A DNA stretch of 64,000 nt from Shinella zoogloeoides (GTDB lineage: Bacteria > Pseudomonadota > Alphaproteobacteria > Rhizobiales > Rhizobiaceae). The notes below the pieces were generated by a model, which saw only the letters and a program-made list of their open reading frames with translations, did no database searches and had not been told where the DNA came from. Both the position numbers and the translations under genes were made by a program. Position 1 is the stretch's first letter, and every line of letters begins with the position of its first letter. Shown here in pieces: positions 8,094 to 15,013 of this stretch. Location: NCBI RefSeq assembly GCF_020883495.1, contig NZ_CP086610.1:1159501-1223500 (forward strand), given 5' to 3'.

Positions 8094-8674
8094 TCTTCGA
8101 AGATCCCGTAAATCTGTTCGCGGATCTTCTTGATGACAGCCATGCCATCCGGCTTGTCGCTTGTCCCATCAGCCGCGACGGCTGCAGCGTCCACGGCCTT
8201 GAGCAGTTTCGCCTTGGCCTCTTCCTCACCTTTGCGGCGATGCTCGGCCGAGTGCCGTTGGGCGACGACGGTATCCTTGTAGGCTCGGGCCAGCTCCATG
8301 GCGCCCTTGGTGTCGATCTCGTCCTTGTCCATCAGGTTGTCGATCAGCAGCTTCAGGAATTCGCCGAGCACGACGTCATTCCTGCCGATTTCCTCCGGCG
8401 TCAACTTTTCCGCGATGCCGGCATAAACGTAGCGGCGCTCCTCAAGCTGCATGACGCGTTTGGCAAGTCGGGCCGAGCGGCGATAGAAGGCAGACTTCGA
8501 AATCGGGGCAATGCCCTTGACCTCAAGACGATCATTCAACTCGAACAGGATGTCCGCCGTAGTCCGGCGCCGCTCGTTGAGCTGGCCGACCGCCCAGATC
8601 ACATCGTCCTGGGCCTCCTCGGGGAGGAGTTCGAGACTGTCGAGCCGGCCGCGCCCGCGGCGATCGTCGGCCAC
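8090..8674 (-). CDS. Small terminase-type protein (Mu gp27, DUF3486)
   Basis: This 194-residue DUF3486 protein, the family of Mu gp27, is taken to be the DNA-recognising small terminase. The N-terminus carries the characteristic RGRLDSLELLPEEAQDDV and an HTH-like segment around ISKSAFYRRSARLAKR. The C-terminal half is highly charged and helical, ending in IYGIFEE. It sits directly ahead of the large subunit and 1 bp after the gp26-like gene. Confidence 0.88.
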   Translation of the reverse strand: MADDRRGRGRLDSLELLPEEAQDDVIWAVGQLNERRRTTADILFELNDRLEVKGIAPISKSAFYRRSARLAKRVMQLEERRYVYAGIAEKLTPEEIGRNDVVLGEFLKLLIDNLMDKDEIDTKGAMELARAYKDTVVAQRHSAEHRRKGEEEAKAKLLKAVDAAAVAADGTSDKPDGMAVIKKIREQIYGIFEE

Positions 8675-8675
8675 G

Positions 8676-8978
8676 TCAGCGCCCCGTCGACGAGGGGCGC
8701 TGGACGCCGGGAATATTGATCAGGCCCTGCAGGTGCTGCGAACCGCGTTCCGTCAGCTTGGCAATCAGGACGGAGCGCGCCTGATGGGTCTCGATCGCCT
8801 TCATGGAAACGAGATACCGGAACTCCTCCTCGACCCATTCGCGCGGCTGGTCGATCACCCAATCCTGAAGCAGGATGCGGCGCATGGCTTCGGACGTGAT
8901 GCTCTGGTTCGCCTGCAGGTCGAGTTCCTTCAGGATGATGAGGCGGGTTTCTTCCGCGATAACCTGCTGCGCGCTCAT
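8676..8978 (-). CDS. Mu gp26-like protein (VpaChn25_0724 family)
   Basis: This 100-residue protein matches the VpaChn25_0724 family found at the gp26 position of Mu-like phages. It has helical N-terminal EETRLIILKELDLQAN, a winged-helix-like middle (SEAMRRILLQDW, VEEEFRYLVSMKAIE) and TERGSQHLQGLI. A DNA-binding role beside the terminase is plausible but unproven. The start overlaps the DUF2730 stop (ATGA), so the genes are coupled. Confidence 0.75.
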   Translation of the reverse strand: MSAQQVIAEETRLIILKELDLQANQSITSEAMRRILLQDWVIDQPREWVEEEFRYLVSMKAIETHQARSVLIAKLTERGSQHLQGLINIPGVQRPSSTGR

Positions 8979-9337
8979 GACCGTGCCCTATCCAGCAAGA
9001 ATTCCTGAAGACGCCGGCCGAGGGCATCGACCGGCTTCATGCGCTCGTCGAGGGCGGCAAGCTGCCCCTGCAGGGACTTGTCCAGGGTGGCGAGCTGGCC
9101 GGCCATGCGCTCGATGGTGATCTCCATCCGATGGGCGGTATCGCGGTCGGGCAGATGCTTCATGTCGCTGTCGAGCTGCTGGACCTTCTCCCCCATAAGG
9201 TCCGTACGCTTTTCCAGCTTCTCGACACGCTCTTCGAGCAGCTTTTCGCCGGAGGAGAAAAAGCCCTTTGCGTGGCCAAGCAGGGCGATGATCGCCAGCG
9301 CCAGGCCGGCAAACTGTGAGACTTCCACGGTGTTCAT
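8975..9337 (-). CDS. Mu gp25-like membrane-anchored coiled-coil protein (DUF2730)
   Basis: This 120-residue DUF2730 protein has an N-terminal hydrophobic segment (FAGLALAIIALLG) followed by a long coiled coil (KLLEERVEKLEKR to RLQEFLL). This resembles Rz-like or gp25 proteins of the lysis-packaging junction in Mu phages. ATG at 9337 overlaps the TGA of the broken DksA-like gene as ATGA, which fixes the start. Its function in Mu phages is not established. Confidence 0.8.
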   Translation of the reverse strand: MNTVEVSQFAGLALAIIALLGHAKGFFSSGEKLLEERVEKLEKRTDLMGEKVQQLDSDMKHLPDRDTAHRMEITIERMAGQLATLDKSLQGQLAALDERMKPVDALGRRLQEFLLDRARS

Positions 9338-9479
9338 TTGCGAGCAGCTTCCTTTTCGACGAGTTCGAGACATTCCACGCAATGGGCGGCGGACGGGTGG
9401 GCGCGGCGGCGGCGATCTGGGCGTCGCGCTCCTGCTCGATGCGGGCTTCGCCAATCTCGCGGTCGAAATCGCTATACAT
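9334..9479 (-). pseudogene. Broken DksA/TraR-type zinc-finger gene
   Basis: An ATG at 9479 (overlapping the holin stop as ATGTATAG) opens MYSDFDREIGEARIEQERD, the usual N-terminal helix of phage DksA/TraR proteins. The matching C-terminus, PSAAHCVECLELVEKEAARK, lies in a different (-1) frame and ends in a TGA that overlaps the next ATG. The first Cys pair of the expected four-Cys zinc finger is missing, and the spacing is about 15-20 codons short. A small deletion plus frame change is the simplest reading. A programmed -1 shift would still not restore the lost cysteines. Confidence 0.62.
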
Positions 9480-10002
9480 GCGCGCCCCGCCACGTCTTGA
9501 CGGCTTCCAGCGCCTGCTTGCCGATCTCCTTGACGGTATGACCGCCCATGTAGAGGGAGATGAACCAGCCGGTGAGCGTGAGGAGCGTGCCGCTGTCGAT
9601 GGGGTCGAGCGCCGCGCCGAACACCCTCGCCAGCGGGAACAGGAGGAAATTGCAGACCCACAGGAAGGCGAGCAGGTACATCCAGCCCCAGCGCCAGGCG
9701 CTCTGCCAGAAGCCTTCGGCCGTCTCCGCCTGGAGAAGGGCGAACTGCCCGGCAAGGCCTGCTTCCCACAGGGCGATCATCTCGGGGGCCTCTACCTCGA
9801 CTTCCCTGACGGCCGCCTCGATCTTGTTGGGCGGGATGCTATCCAGCTTCTCCGCCGGCACACCGACCTTACCGGCGACGGCATCGATGACGGTCCCGGC
9901 AAGGTCGCCGGCCGTGCCGCCGAACGTCTTCTGCAGGATGGATTTCACGATCGGCGCGCCGATCTTCGTGGCGATTTCGAGGATGATGGCGGAGGCGGCC
10001 AT
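9472..10002 (-). CDS. Holin (3TM-type)
   Basis: This 176-residue protein has a soluble helical N-terminal half (residues 1-100), then hydrophobic segments at about 104-125 (WGWMYLLAFLWVCNFLLFPL) and 138-155, and a short basic tail. This matches the 3TM-type phage holin family, which makes the membrane lesion that frees the endolysin. It starts 1 bp after the endolysin stop (TGACATG), so the lysis genes are coupled. ATG at 10002 was chosen over longer upstream extensions, which overlap the endolysin gene. Confidence 0.85.
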   Translation of the reverse strand: MAASAIILEIATKIGAPIVKSILQKTFGGTAGDLAGTVIDAVAGKVGVPAEKLDSIPPNKIEAAVREVEVEAPEMIALWEAGLAGQFALLQAETAEGFWQSAWRWGWMYLLAFLWVCNFLLFPLARVFGAALDPIDSGTLLTLTGWFISLYMGGHTVKEIGKQALEAVKTWRGAHV

Positions 10003-10003
10003 G

Positions 10004-10954
10004 TCAGAAACTCCGGAGATAGGCCGCAAGGCGCGGCAGCTTGTCGTTGAGGCGGGCGGCGATGAGGTCGCGATATCTCCAGGCGAGATAGCCGCCATAG
10101 GCGAGGCCCAGCACGGCAACGCCGCTGCCGGCCCAGAACATCGCGTCGGAGGAAAGGGAAGTGTCCAGGCCGATATTGGCGACCTCACCGCCCACCGTCA
10201 CGCCGACGCCGCCTGTCGTGGTCGCCGCCGCCGTGCCGGACTTTGCCTTCGCGTCGATCTCGCGCTGCAGGGTCGCCAGAGTGGCGCGACCGATCTTGCC
10301 ATCCGGCTTCAGGTCATGGGCGCGCTGGAATTCTACGACGGCGGCGCGGGCGACGAGACCCTTCACCGTACCCACGTCGAAGCCGAAGCGGGCGAAGGCG
10401 GCGCGGATTTCCTCCCGTTCGATCTCCGTCACCGAAACCACATAGGTGGCAAAGTCGGTGCTCTCGATCGTCGGAGTGATGGATGTGAGCGCCACCCAGG
10501 CCGGATAGACGCCGCGCAGGATGATATCGGCTTCCTCGGCCCTGCGACGCACCAGCCCCTTGAGAACCTTGCCGCCCCCCTTGTTCCAGGCGGAAAGAGC
10601 CTTGCGGGCCGTGATGTTGTCGCCGTTGAGGAAGCTCTTCACCCAGGAGGCCTTCAGGATGGCCCCGGTGTTGAAGTCGAATGATGCGGCCCCGTCGACG
10701 GCGTTCTGCGCCACGCTGTCGCCGAGCGCCTTGCGGACGCGAGGCAGGTAGTTGCGGGTGAGCGCAAGATCGACGAGCCGGTCATTCTCTTCGAGTGTGA
10801 TGGTCATGCCGAGCTTGGGAACGATGACGCCGGATGCGGCGGTCAGGCCCGAGCCGATGGTGATGATGCCCGCCGGGCAGCGATACGCCTTCGTGGCCAC
10901 ACCTTCGTGACCGACGAGGAAAGACCGCCCCTTCGGGCTGACGTGCATATTCAT
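10004..10954 (-). CDS. Endolysin: GH24 lysozyme + peptidoglycan-binding + C-terminal TM
   Basis: This 316-residue muramidase has an N-terminal phage-lysozyme domain with the catalytic Glu in GHEGVATKAYRCPAGIITIG. Cys replaces the second acidic residue of T4 lysozyme, as in P22-type enzymes, and the usual GYGHT is GSGLT. A peptidoglycan-binding repeat (around VKGLVARAAVVEFQRAHDL, then PDGKIGRATLATL) covers about residues 198-235. A transmembrane segment (about 275-296) and a basic tail end the protein. A C-terminal membrane anchor is unusual for a GH24 endolysin. It opens the lysis operon behind the second late-promoter dyad. Confidence 0.85.
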   Translation of the reverse strand: MNMHVSPKGRSFLVGHEGVATKAYRCPAGIITIGSGLTAASGVIVPKLGMTITLEENDRLVDLALTRNYLPRVRKALGDSVAQNAVDGAASFDFNTGAILKASWVKSFLNGDNITARKALSAWNKGGGKVLKGLVRRRAEEADIILRGVYPAWVALTSITPTIESTDFATYVVSVTEIEREEIRAAFARFGFDVGTVKGLVARAAVVEFQRAHDLKPDGKIGRATLATLQREIDAKAKSGTAAATTTGGVGVTVGGEVANIGLDTSLSSDAMFWAGSGVAVLGLAYGGYLAWRYRDLIAARLNDKLPRLAAYLRSF

Positions 10955-11003
10955 GATGCCCCCAGATAAATTGAACCGGCCGAGCGGCCGGGTATCTGGA
11001 GCG

Positions 11004-11048
11004 ACTATGCGGAATGAGAGGGAATTCAGGGGCTGACAGGTGTCAGCC
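11004..11048 (-). promoter_or_regulatory. Predicted activator-dependent late promoter (Plys position)
   Basis: A palindrome at 11031-11048 reads GGCTGACA-GG-TGTCAGCC and is followed on the minus strand by CATAGT (11004-11009) about 33 bp from its centre. It lies between the Mor/C-like activator gene and the endolysin gene, where Mu has Plys. It shares both 8-bp arms and the 12-base outer flank CAGGGGCTGACA with the site upstream of gpI. This suggests one activator, probably the neighbouring gene product, drives both late transcripts. Confidence 0.65.
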
Positions 11049-11056
11049 CAAGGGCG

Positions 11057-11452
11057 TCAGAACAATTCGCCCTGGTCTTTGTCTCTGGCTTTCATGCGCC
11101 AGATCGTGCGCTCATGCAAGCCCGCGTGCCTTGCAGCCTCCCGGCCGCTGGCCCCGTTCTCAAGGGCATCGGCGGCGCGACGGCGGGCAAGTTTCAAGAC
11201 GGAGTTCGGGCCGATCGGCAGGACTTCGCGGCGGATCGCGCCGGGCCGGCCATCCGCGTCGATGATCGCGAGACCACGGCAGATGCGGTCGGCGACCTCG
11301 TGACCGACGAGCAGCACCAGCCAATGGTCGGCTTCGGCCTGGGGCGGGATCGACACGCGCGTGCCGCCATAGTTGCGGGCGATCTCCAGGGCAACGTCGT
11401 TGCCGGCGATGTCGGCAATCTCACCGAGGAGACCGGGAAGGCTGCTGGTCAC
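11057..11452 (-). CDS. Mor/C-family late transcription activator
   Basis: This 131-residue protein has the Mor/C layout. Its N-terminal dimerisation part has LPGLLGEIADIAGND, then the GGTRVSIP strand typical of the family. The C-terminal helix-turn-helix is near residues 88-120 (ENGASGREAARHAGLHERTI). Mor and C of Mu bind inverted repeats upstream of middle and late promoters. The GTG at 11452 was chosen because it overlaps the upstream stop as GTGA. The predicted late dyad starts 8 bp after its stop, so position points to the C role. Confidence 0.85.
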   Translation of the reverse strand: MTSSLPGLLGEIADIAGNDVALEIARNYGGTRVSIPPQAEADHWLVLLVGHEVADRICRGLAIIDADGRPGAIRREVLPIGPNSVLKLARRRAADALENGASGREAARHAGLHERTIWRMKARDKDQGELF

Positions 11453-11652
11453 GGCTGCCTCCCAAGATGAAGCTGGGTTTCGATCTCGATCTGCTGGGCG
11501 GTCAGGCGCTTCAGCTTCTCCTCCCGCTTGATGCGCGTGTGGGCATCGACGCCGCCGCGTTGAAGCATCTTCAAAAGGGCTTCGCGTTCCCCTTGAATGG
11601 ACCTCAACGTATCTGTCTCGAACAACGGAAGCGGCGCGATGCTGGCCATCAC
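11449..11652 (-). CDS. Small charged phage protein, unrecognised
   Basis: This 67-residue protein is unrecognised. It has a short hydrophobic start (MMASIAPLPLF) followed by an amphipathic, highly charged helix rich in Lys, Arg, Glu and Gln, probably a coiled coil. GTG at 11652 overlaps the upstream TGA (GTGA); an ATG follows at 11649. It is coupled to the activator downstream. Confidence 0.6.
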   Translation of the reverse strand: MMASIAPLPLFETDTLRSIQGEREALLKMLQRGGVDAHTRIKREEKLKRLTAQQIEIETQLHLGRQP

Positions 11653-11858
11653 ACGCCCGCCTTTTCGGTGCTAGGCGATGCCGCCTGCTTCTCCCACAGC
11701 AAATAGCACCCGCGCTTCTCGGCCTTCGGGCATCCTTCCCACCAATGCCAGCAGGTTCCCGGGCCAGCCTGGGGATCGCGAGCACAGGCGTGTTTCCCCT
11801 TCGGGCGGGTCCACGTTTCCGGCGCGGGAATGGGCAAGGCAATCTGATCGGCCATCAT
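11649..11858 (-). CDS. Small Cys/Trp-rich phage protein, unrecognised
   Basis: This 69-residue protein has four cysteines (KHACARD, GTCWHWWEGC, KRGCYLL) spaced as a possible metal site, and a Trp cluster. No family is recognised. ATG at 11858 overlaps the GemA stop as ATGA, and its stop overlaps the next start. Function is unknown; it is part of the early operon between GemA and the activator. Confidence 0.6.
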   Translation of the reverse strand: MMADQIALPIPAPETWTRPKGKHACARDPQAGPGTCWHWWEGCPKAEKRGCYLLWEKQAASPSTEKAGV

Positions 11859-12511
11859 GCACCAACCTTCCGGGCGGCGCGCACGCGGGGGCCGAGGGCG
11901 TTCATGACGGTCACCCACTGATCGTCCGATATCTCGAACCACATGCCGGCCGCGCCGGTGGTGCTGGCCACGAACGTGTCGAAACCCTTGCGGGAGATGC
12001 GATCGGCACCAGGATAAAGCAACCGCCACTGCGCCCAGGCCACCTTGTAGCCAAACCGACCGAAGTAGGCATTGTCGTGCTTCCCCGGCGGCGTCCAGCT
12101 CACGCCGGCCTCCCGCTCCATCCAAGCCTTCAGGGCCTCAATGACCTTCTCGGCATCGACAGGATGATGCAGGAAGCGGACCTGATCGAGACCCGTCTGG
12201 CGCTTGACGAAGGAGACCAGGGCGGCATCGTCCCGGCTCTCGACAAGGCCGAGGTTCCACATGCTGATCCAGAGCGCCTGCAGCTTCTTCGCATACTTGC
12301 CGCTCAGCCGCTGCTTGCCGTTGTTGCGGCGTTCGATTTTCGAATAGCCGAGCCGGCGCAGCTCCTGCAGTACGGCGTCCTGCTGGGCCGGCTTCATCAG
12401 GGATAGGCGGGACTGGCCGGTGACGCGGGCGTAGATCGCCCGCTTGTCCTCGTCCTCGGTGATGCCGAGCTGACGGAAGCCGGCATGGATGGCGGGAATG
12501 GCAGACGTCAT
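11855..12511 (-). CDS. GemA-like regulatory protein (Mu gp16, DUF1018)
   Basis: This 218-residue protein is of the Mu gp16/GemA family, reported in Mu to modulate host gene expression and supercoiling. Family marks are the N-terminal DEDKRAIYARVTGQSRLSLM, the segment LQELRRLGYSKIERR and the GKYAKKLQALWISMWNLGLV core. It sits in the early region upstream of the late activator, as in Mu. It is coupled on both sides by ATGA overlaps. Confidence 0.85.
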   Translation of the reverse strand: MTSAIPAIHAGFRQLGITEDEDKRAIYARVTGQSRLSLMKPAQQDAVLQELRRLGYSKIERRNNGKQRLSGKYAKKLQALWISMWNLGLVESRDDAALVSFVKRQTGLDQVRFLHHPVDAEKVIEALKAWMEREAGVSWTPPGKHDNAYFGRFGYKVAWAQWRLLYPGADRISRKGFDTFVASTTGAAGMWFEISDDQWVTVMNALGPRVRAARKVGA

Positions 12512-12777
12512 GTGTCGCGCTCCCTCTGGTCCTCAAGCTGCAGCAGCGGGGCTGCGAGCCGAAGTTGCTCCTTCGCGCGACGCGGTTGAGCTTCGGGCTT
12601 CGCCGGCTTGCCCGACTTCTTCTGCTCCTGCCCGACCTCGTCGAGCTGGCGCAGGATCGACGCGGCCTCGTAGTGGTCGGCCGTTTCGAGTTCGATCTTG
12701 ATGGTGGACTTCCCGCCCTTCGTCAGGGCGGAATGAGACTTGAGGCGCACGCCGCCACCGAAGTAGATGCCGCTCAT
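12508..12777 (-). CDS. Hypothetical early phage protein
   Basis: This 89-residue protein has an N-terminal beta-like segment (IYFGGGVRLKSHSALTKGGK, then IKIELETADHYEAA) followed by a Lys/Glu/Gln/Pro-rich tail. It resembles short phage proteins with a substrate-like beta-hairpin, but no family is recognised. It starts by ATGA overlap with the upstream repeat-domain gene and ends in an ATGA overlap with GemA. Confidence 0.55.
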   Translation of the reverse strand: MSGIYFGGGVRLKSHSALTKGGKSTIKIELETADHYEAASILRQLDEVGQEQKKSGKPAKPEAQPRRAKEQLRLAAPLLQLEDQRERDT

Positions 12778-13157
12778 TGGCCACGACCTCCGAGCATCGC
12801 TTTTGCCGCGATCAGCGCGCGCCCGAGACCTTCGCCGACGATACCAGCATCGATCTCGCGAACCTGTTCGCCCTCGACGACGCCCGTCATTCCGATGGCG
12901 CGAAACCGAGCGGCGGCATCGTCACGGGAAGTGGCGTCGAGCCGAAACTCACTCCACCGGCCCTGGAATTCGTAGCAGCACGCATAGCTGCGAAACTGGC
13001 CGGATTTCGGATGCGGCCCGACGTTGATCCGTGCGGTCATGCCGATAGCGCGAAGGCGTGCGGACACCTCGTCCATGCTGAACGCATAAACGGTAAGGCC
13101 GATCCCCCGGCCATTTAGCCGATAGGTGCAGGTGAAAGGCTTCCACTGGTCAGCCAT
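12774..13157 (-). CDS. Early phage protein with internal duplication
   Basis: This 127-residue protein consists of two similar units: residues about 5-45 (FTCTYRLNGRGIGLTVYAF, RLRAIGMTARI) and about 53-95 (YACCYEFQGRWSEFRLDA, RFRAIGMTGVV). Each is a strand-strand-helix unit ending in RAIGMT. A helical C-terminus follows. The unit is not one I recognise; duplication suggests a pseudo-symmetric small domain. The start at 13157 is fixed by an 8-base overlap (ATGGCTGA) with the upstream gene. Confidence 0.6.
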   Translation of the reverse strand: MADQWKPFTCTYRLNGRGIGLTVYAFSMDEVSARLRAIGMTARINVGPHPKSGQFRSYACCYEFQGRWSEFRLDATSRDDAAARFRAIGMTGVVEGEQVREIDAGIVGEGLGRALIAAKAMLGGRGQ

Positions 13158-13437
13158 GGTTGCCTCCCTTTGGTTCGCTGGCGACATCCTCAAACTTGAC
13201 GTATTCGCCATCGGGATCGGGCAGCATCGTCCAGCCCTCTTCGCCGTCGAAAATCATCGCGTAGCGGGGCAGTCTGCTGCTCTCGGGCGTTAAGCCTGCT
13301 TTCCAGAGCTTGTCGATTTCATCGATTTTTTCGTTGTCCGGCGCGTCGAAAGCGTTGGCATCGAACTCTTTCAGGTCTTCGATGAGGCAAAGCAGTTCAC
13401 CGCAACGGCTGTGCCAAAATTCTGCGGTGTCACTCAT
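13150..13437 (-). CDS. Small acidic phage protein, unrecognised
   Basis: This 95-residue acidic protein has an N-terminal helix (TAEFWHSRCGELLCLIEDLK) and a C-terminal segment DGEEGWTMLPDPDGEYVKFE. It is rich in Asp and Glu. No family is recognised. The start at 13437 overlaps the XRE-regulator stop by 8 bases. Small acidic early proteins of phages are often host-takeover or anti-restriction factors, but nothing here proves that. Confidence 0.55.
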   Translation of the reverse strand: MSDTAEFWHSRCGELLCLIEDLKEFDANAFDAPDNEKIDEIDKLWKAGLTPESSRLPRYAMIFDGEEGWTMLPDPDGEYVKFEDVASEPKGGNHG

Positions 13438-13756
13438 TGCCGGATGCTCCTTCTGATCGGAAGATTTTTCGGTGCGCGTCAATGAGCGCCATCTCGCGTT
13501 CGGTGTAGAATGGCTGCGAAACGTCTTGGCCAATGAGCGCGTTAAGGCTGCACTGGAGCGCATCGCAGAGCGCAAGGATCAGCCAGAGCGTAGGGTTCTT
13601 CGACTTCCGGCGCTCCAGCGCCCATATATGCGCCTTTGACGACCCGGCGCGCGTGGCCACTTCTTCGAGCGACAAGCCAAGCTCGCGACGACGAACATGG
13701 ATATAGGTCGCCATGTGCGTCGTAATCACGGGATTGCGGTCAGCGCGGGCCATCAT
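13430..13756 (-). CDS. XRE-family transcriptional regulator
   Basis: This 108-residue protein has an HTH-XRE domain at about residues 18-72 (RRRELGLSLEEVATRAGSSK, then HIWALERRKSKNPTL and LCDALQCSLNALIG) and a short C-terminal helix. It is distinct from the main repressor at 22563. It lies mid-operon, so it may tune early-to-late transition or act on host genes. ATG at 13756 overlaps the upstream stop (ATGA). Confidence 0.75.
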   Translation of the reverse strand: MMARADRNPVITTHMATYIHVRRRELGLSLEEVATRAGSSKAHIWALERRKSKNPTLWLILALCDALQCSLNALIGQDVSQPFYTEREMALIDAHRKIFRSEGASGNE

Positions 13757-14070
13757 TCGCCACCACCGATCGCTGATGGGGCGGGGCCGAACACTTTTAG
13801 GTGTTCGCCTCTACGAAGCTGCTCACGAAAGCTGCTGATGTCCTGCCGCCAGTGGTAAGCCCGCTTTTTCCTCGTCTCTAAATCGACGAGGCCGTGCCAA
13901 TCTTGGTGATTGTCGAGCAGCCAGCGTAATGTTGCGGCCGCTTCGGGGAATTCCCCTAGCCACCAATATGCGTCGACAAGGCGAGCGAACTCGATCTTCA
14001 TCGTGCGATGTTCGTGGAAAATCTCCGGGCAAAGCCATTCGGCAATGGCGCGCTTCAGCCACTTAAACAT
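13753..14070 (-). CDS. Hypothetical early phage protein
   Basis: This 105-residue protein starts MFKWLKRAIAEWL, an amphipathic basic helix. Trp-rich segments follow (VDAYWWLGEFPEAAATLRWL, HWRQDISSF). The start is set by an 8-base overlap (ATGTTTAA) with the upstream stop. No family is recognised. Confidence 0.55.
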   Translation of the reverse strand: MFKWLKRAIAEWLCPEIFHEHRTMKIEFARLVDAYWWLGEFPEAAATLRWLLDNHQDWHGLVDLETRKKRAYHWRQDISSFREQLRRGEHLKVFGPAPSAIGGGE

Positions 14071-14347
14071 CGGCGCACCCCTTTGGACTGGTGGCGACAC
14101 GCCGGGCAAAGCCCAACCCCTCGGCGGTGGACAGAACCTTGGCGGCTGCCTCCGAAAAGCGGAAGCTGTCTGGCCAGAGCGTCTCCACCCGGTCGGATGG
14201 CATCGTGACCTTGATGTCTAGGGTGCCGATCTCCAGCGACACGATCTGATGCACGATGGCGTCGTCACCATCGAACTCGACCCAGAAGAGGACCTTCACG
14301 CCGTCGGCAACCTGCTCGATATGGCAGAAATTGTCGGAGGTGATCAT
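14063..14347 (-). CDS. Hypothetical early phage protein
   Basis: This 94-residue protein has alternating strands (FCHIEQVADGVKVLFWVEF, IVSLEIGTLDIKVTM), then a helical end. It may be a small beta-sandwich. It is coupled by ATGA to the upstream zinc-ribbon gene and by 8 bases to the downstream gene. Function is unknown. Confidence 0.55.
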   Translation of the reverse strand: MITSDNFCHIEQVADGVKVLFWVEFDGDDAIVHQIVSLEIGTLDIKVTMPSDRVETLWPDSFRFSEAAAKVLSTAEGLGFARRVATSPKGCADV

Positions 14348-14586
14348 GGGGCACCTCCTGTCGCCTCGGCAGAGGCCGGCGCGCCGGCACCGTATTTCCG
14401 GCCGCAGAAGGGGCAGTAGCTGAGGAACATGGCGACGGCTTTCGCCTTGCCCCGGCCGGTCTCCAACTGCTCGGTTTGAAGCATCAGGGCATCGTGATCA
14501 TGCGGGCCGAAGATGATTGCCTGCGAGAGCCGCGTGTTTCGTGCTGCAAGTGCCTGATTGATGGTTTCCACGCAGGTACAGGTCAT
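14344..14586 (-). CDS. Small zinc-ribbon-like phage protein
   Basis: This 80-residue protein has an N-terminal C-x-C (MTCTCVETINQALA) and a C-terminal CPFCGRKYG knuckle, together a plausible single zinc site. The middle is a helix-rich segment. Proteins ending in CPFCG-x-KY are common small phage products of unknown function. The start at 14586 overlaps the upstream 39-residue membrane peptide (ATGA). Confidence 0.6.
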   Translation of the reverse strand: MTCTCVETINQALAARNTRLSQAIIFGPHDHDALMLQTEQLETGRGKAKAVAMFLSYCPFCGRKYGAGAPASAEATGGAP

Positions 14587-14702
14587 TGGTCGCCCCTTCT
14601 GTTTCGGCTGCGGAAATATCCATGCGCCGCAATGCAAAGGGCGACGCCAAGGAAGAAAGCGAGGGTTTGGGCCGCATCTGCCCAGGTGGCGGGGGCGCTC
14701 AT
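14583..14702 (-). CDS. 39-residue single-pass membrane peptide
   Basis: This short frame encodes one hydrophobic helix (AAQTLAFFLGVALCIAAHGY) with a basic C-terminus (RSRNRRGDQ). Its ATG overlaps the upstream stop and its TGA overlaps the next ATG, both as ATGA, strong evidence that it is translated within the operon. It is easily missed because of its length. Holin-like, antiholin-like or superinfection-exclusion functions are possible; none is shown. Confidence 0.65.
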   Translation of the reverse strand: MSAPATWADAAQTLAFFLGVALCIAAHGYFRSRNRRGDQ

Positions 14703-15013
14703 TTCGCACCTGCCTGTTCCAGCCGCCGGCGAGCCGCCGATTGCCAATTACCCAATGCGCCCCTCAACCCCATCGTCGAGGTCGAGCGGACGCCATGGAT
14801 CGAGACAGAGGTGTTGCCGGACTCCTCGTTGACGCGAGCGCCGAAGCGATGGTTGAGAAGATTGATGACGCGCCCTTCGGCCTCCCGCACCGCATCGCGC
14901 GATGCGATCCACCTGTCCGTCGAGGAGCTGTCCAGCGCCGGGACGGTGGCGAGCTGCTCGGAAATGACGTCGATCGTTTCCTGAAGCAAAAGCATGTTCA
15001 TGATCGACCTCAC
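14699..15013 (-). CDS. Hypothetical early phage protein
   Basis: This 104-residue helical protein has a segment of LLQETIDVISEQLATVPALD and a basic end (RGALGNWQSAARRRLEQ). GTG at 15013 overlaps the DUF3164 stop as GTGA; ATG codons lie shortly downstream, so the exact start is uncertain. No family is recognised. Confidence 0.55.
   Translation of the reverse strand: MRSIMNMLLLQETIDVISEQLATVPALDSSSTDRWIASRDAVREAEGRVINLLNHRFGARVNEESGNTSVSIHGVRSTSTMGLRGALGNWQSAARRRLEQAGAK

Noticed and set aside
6762..8111. Long open frame on the plus strand opposite the terminase gene
   Set aside because: It is the antisense shadow of the GC-rich terminase gene, and its translation has no recognisable domain. 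The same holds for the long plus frames at 513-2180 and 3912-5075.
9334..9479. Programmed frameshift producing a working DksA-like protein
   Set aside because: Even with a -1 shift in the GCC-rich run the product would lack the first zinc-binding Cys pair and be shorter than the family, so a pseudogene is more likely.
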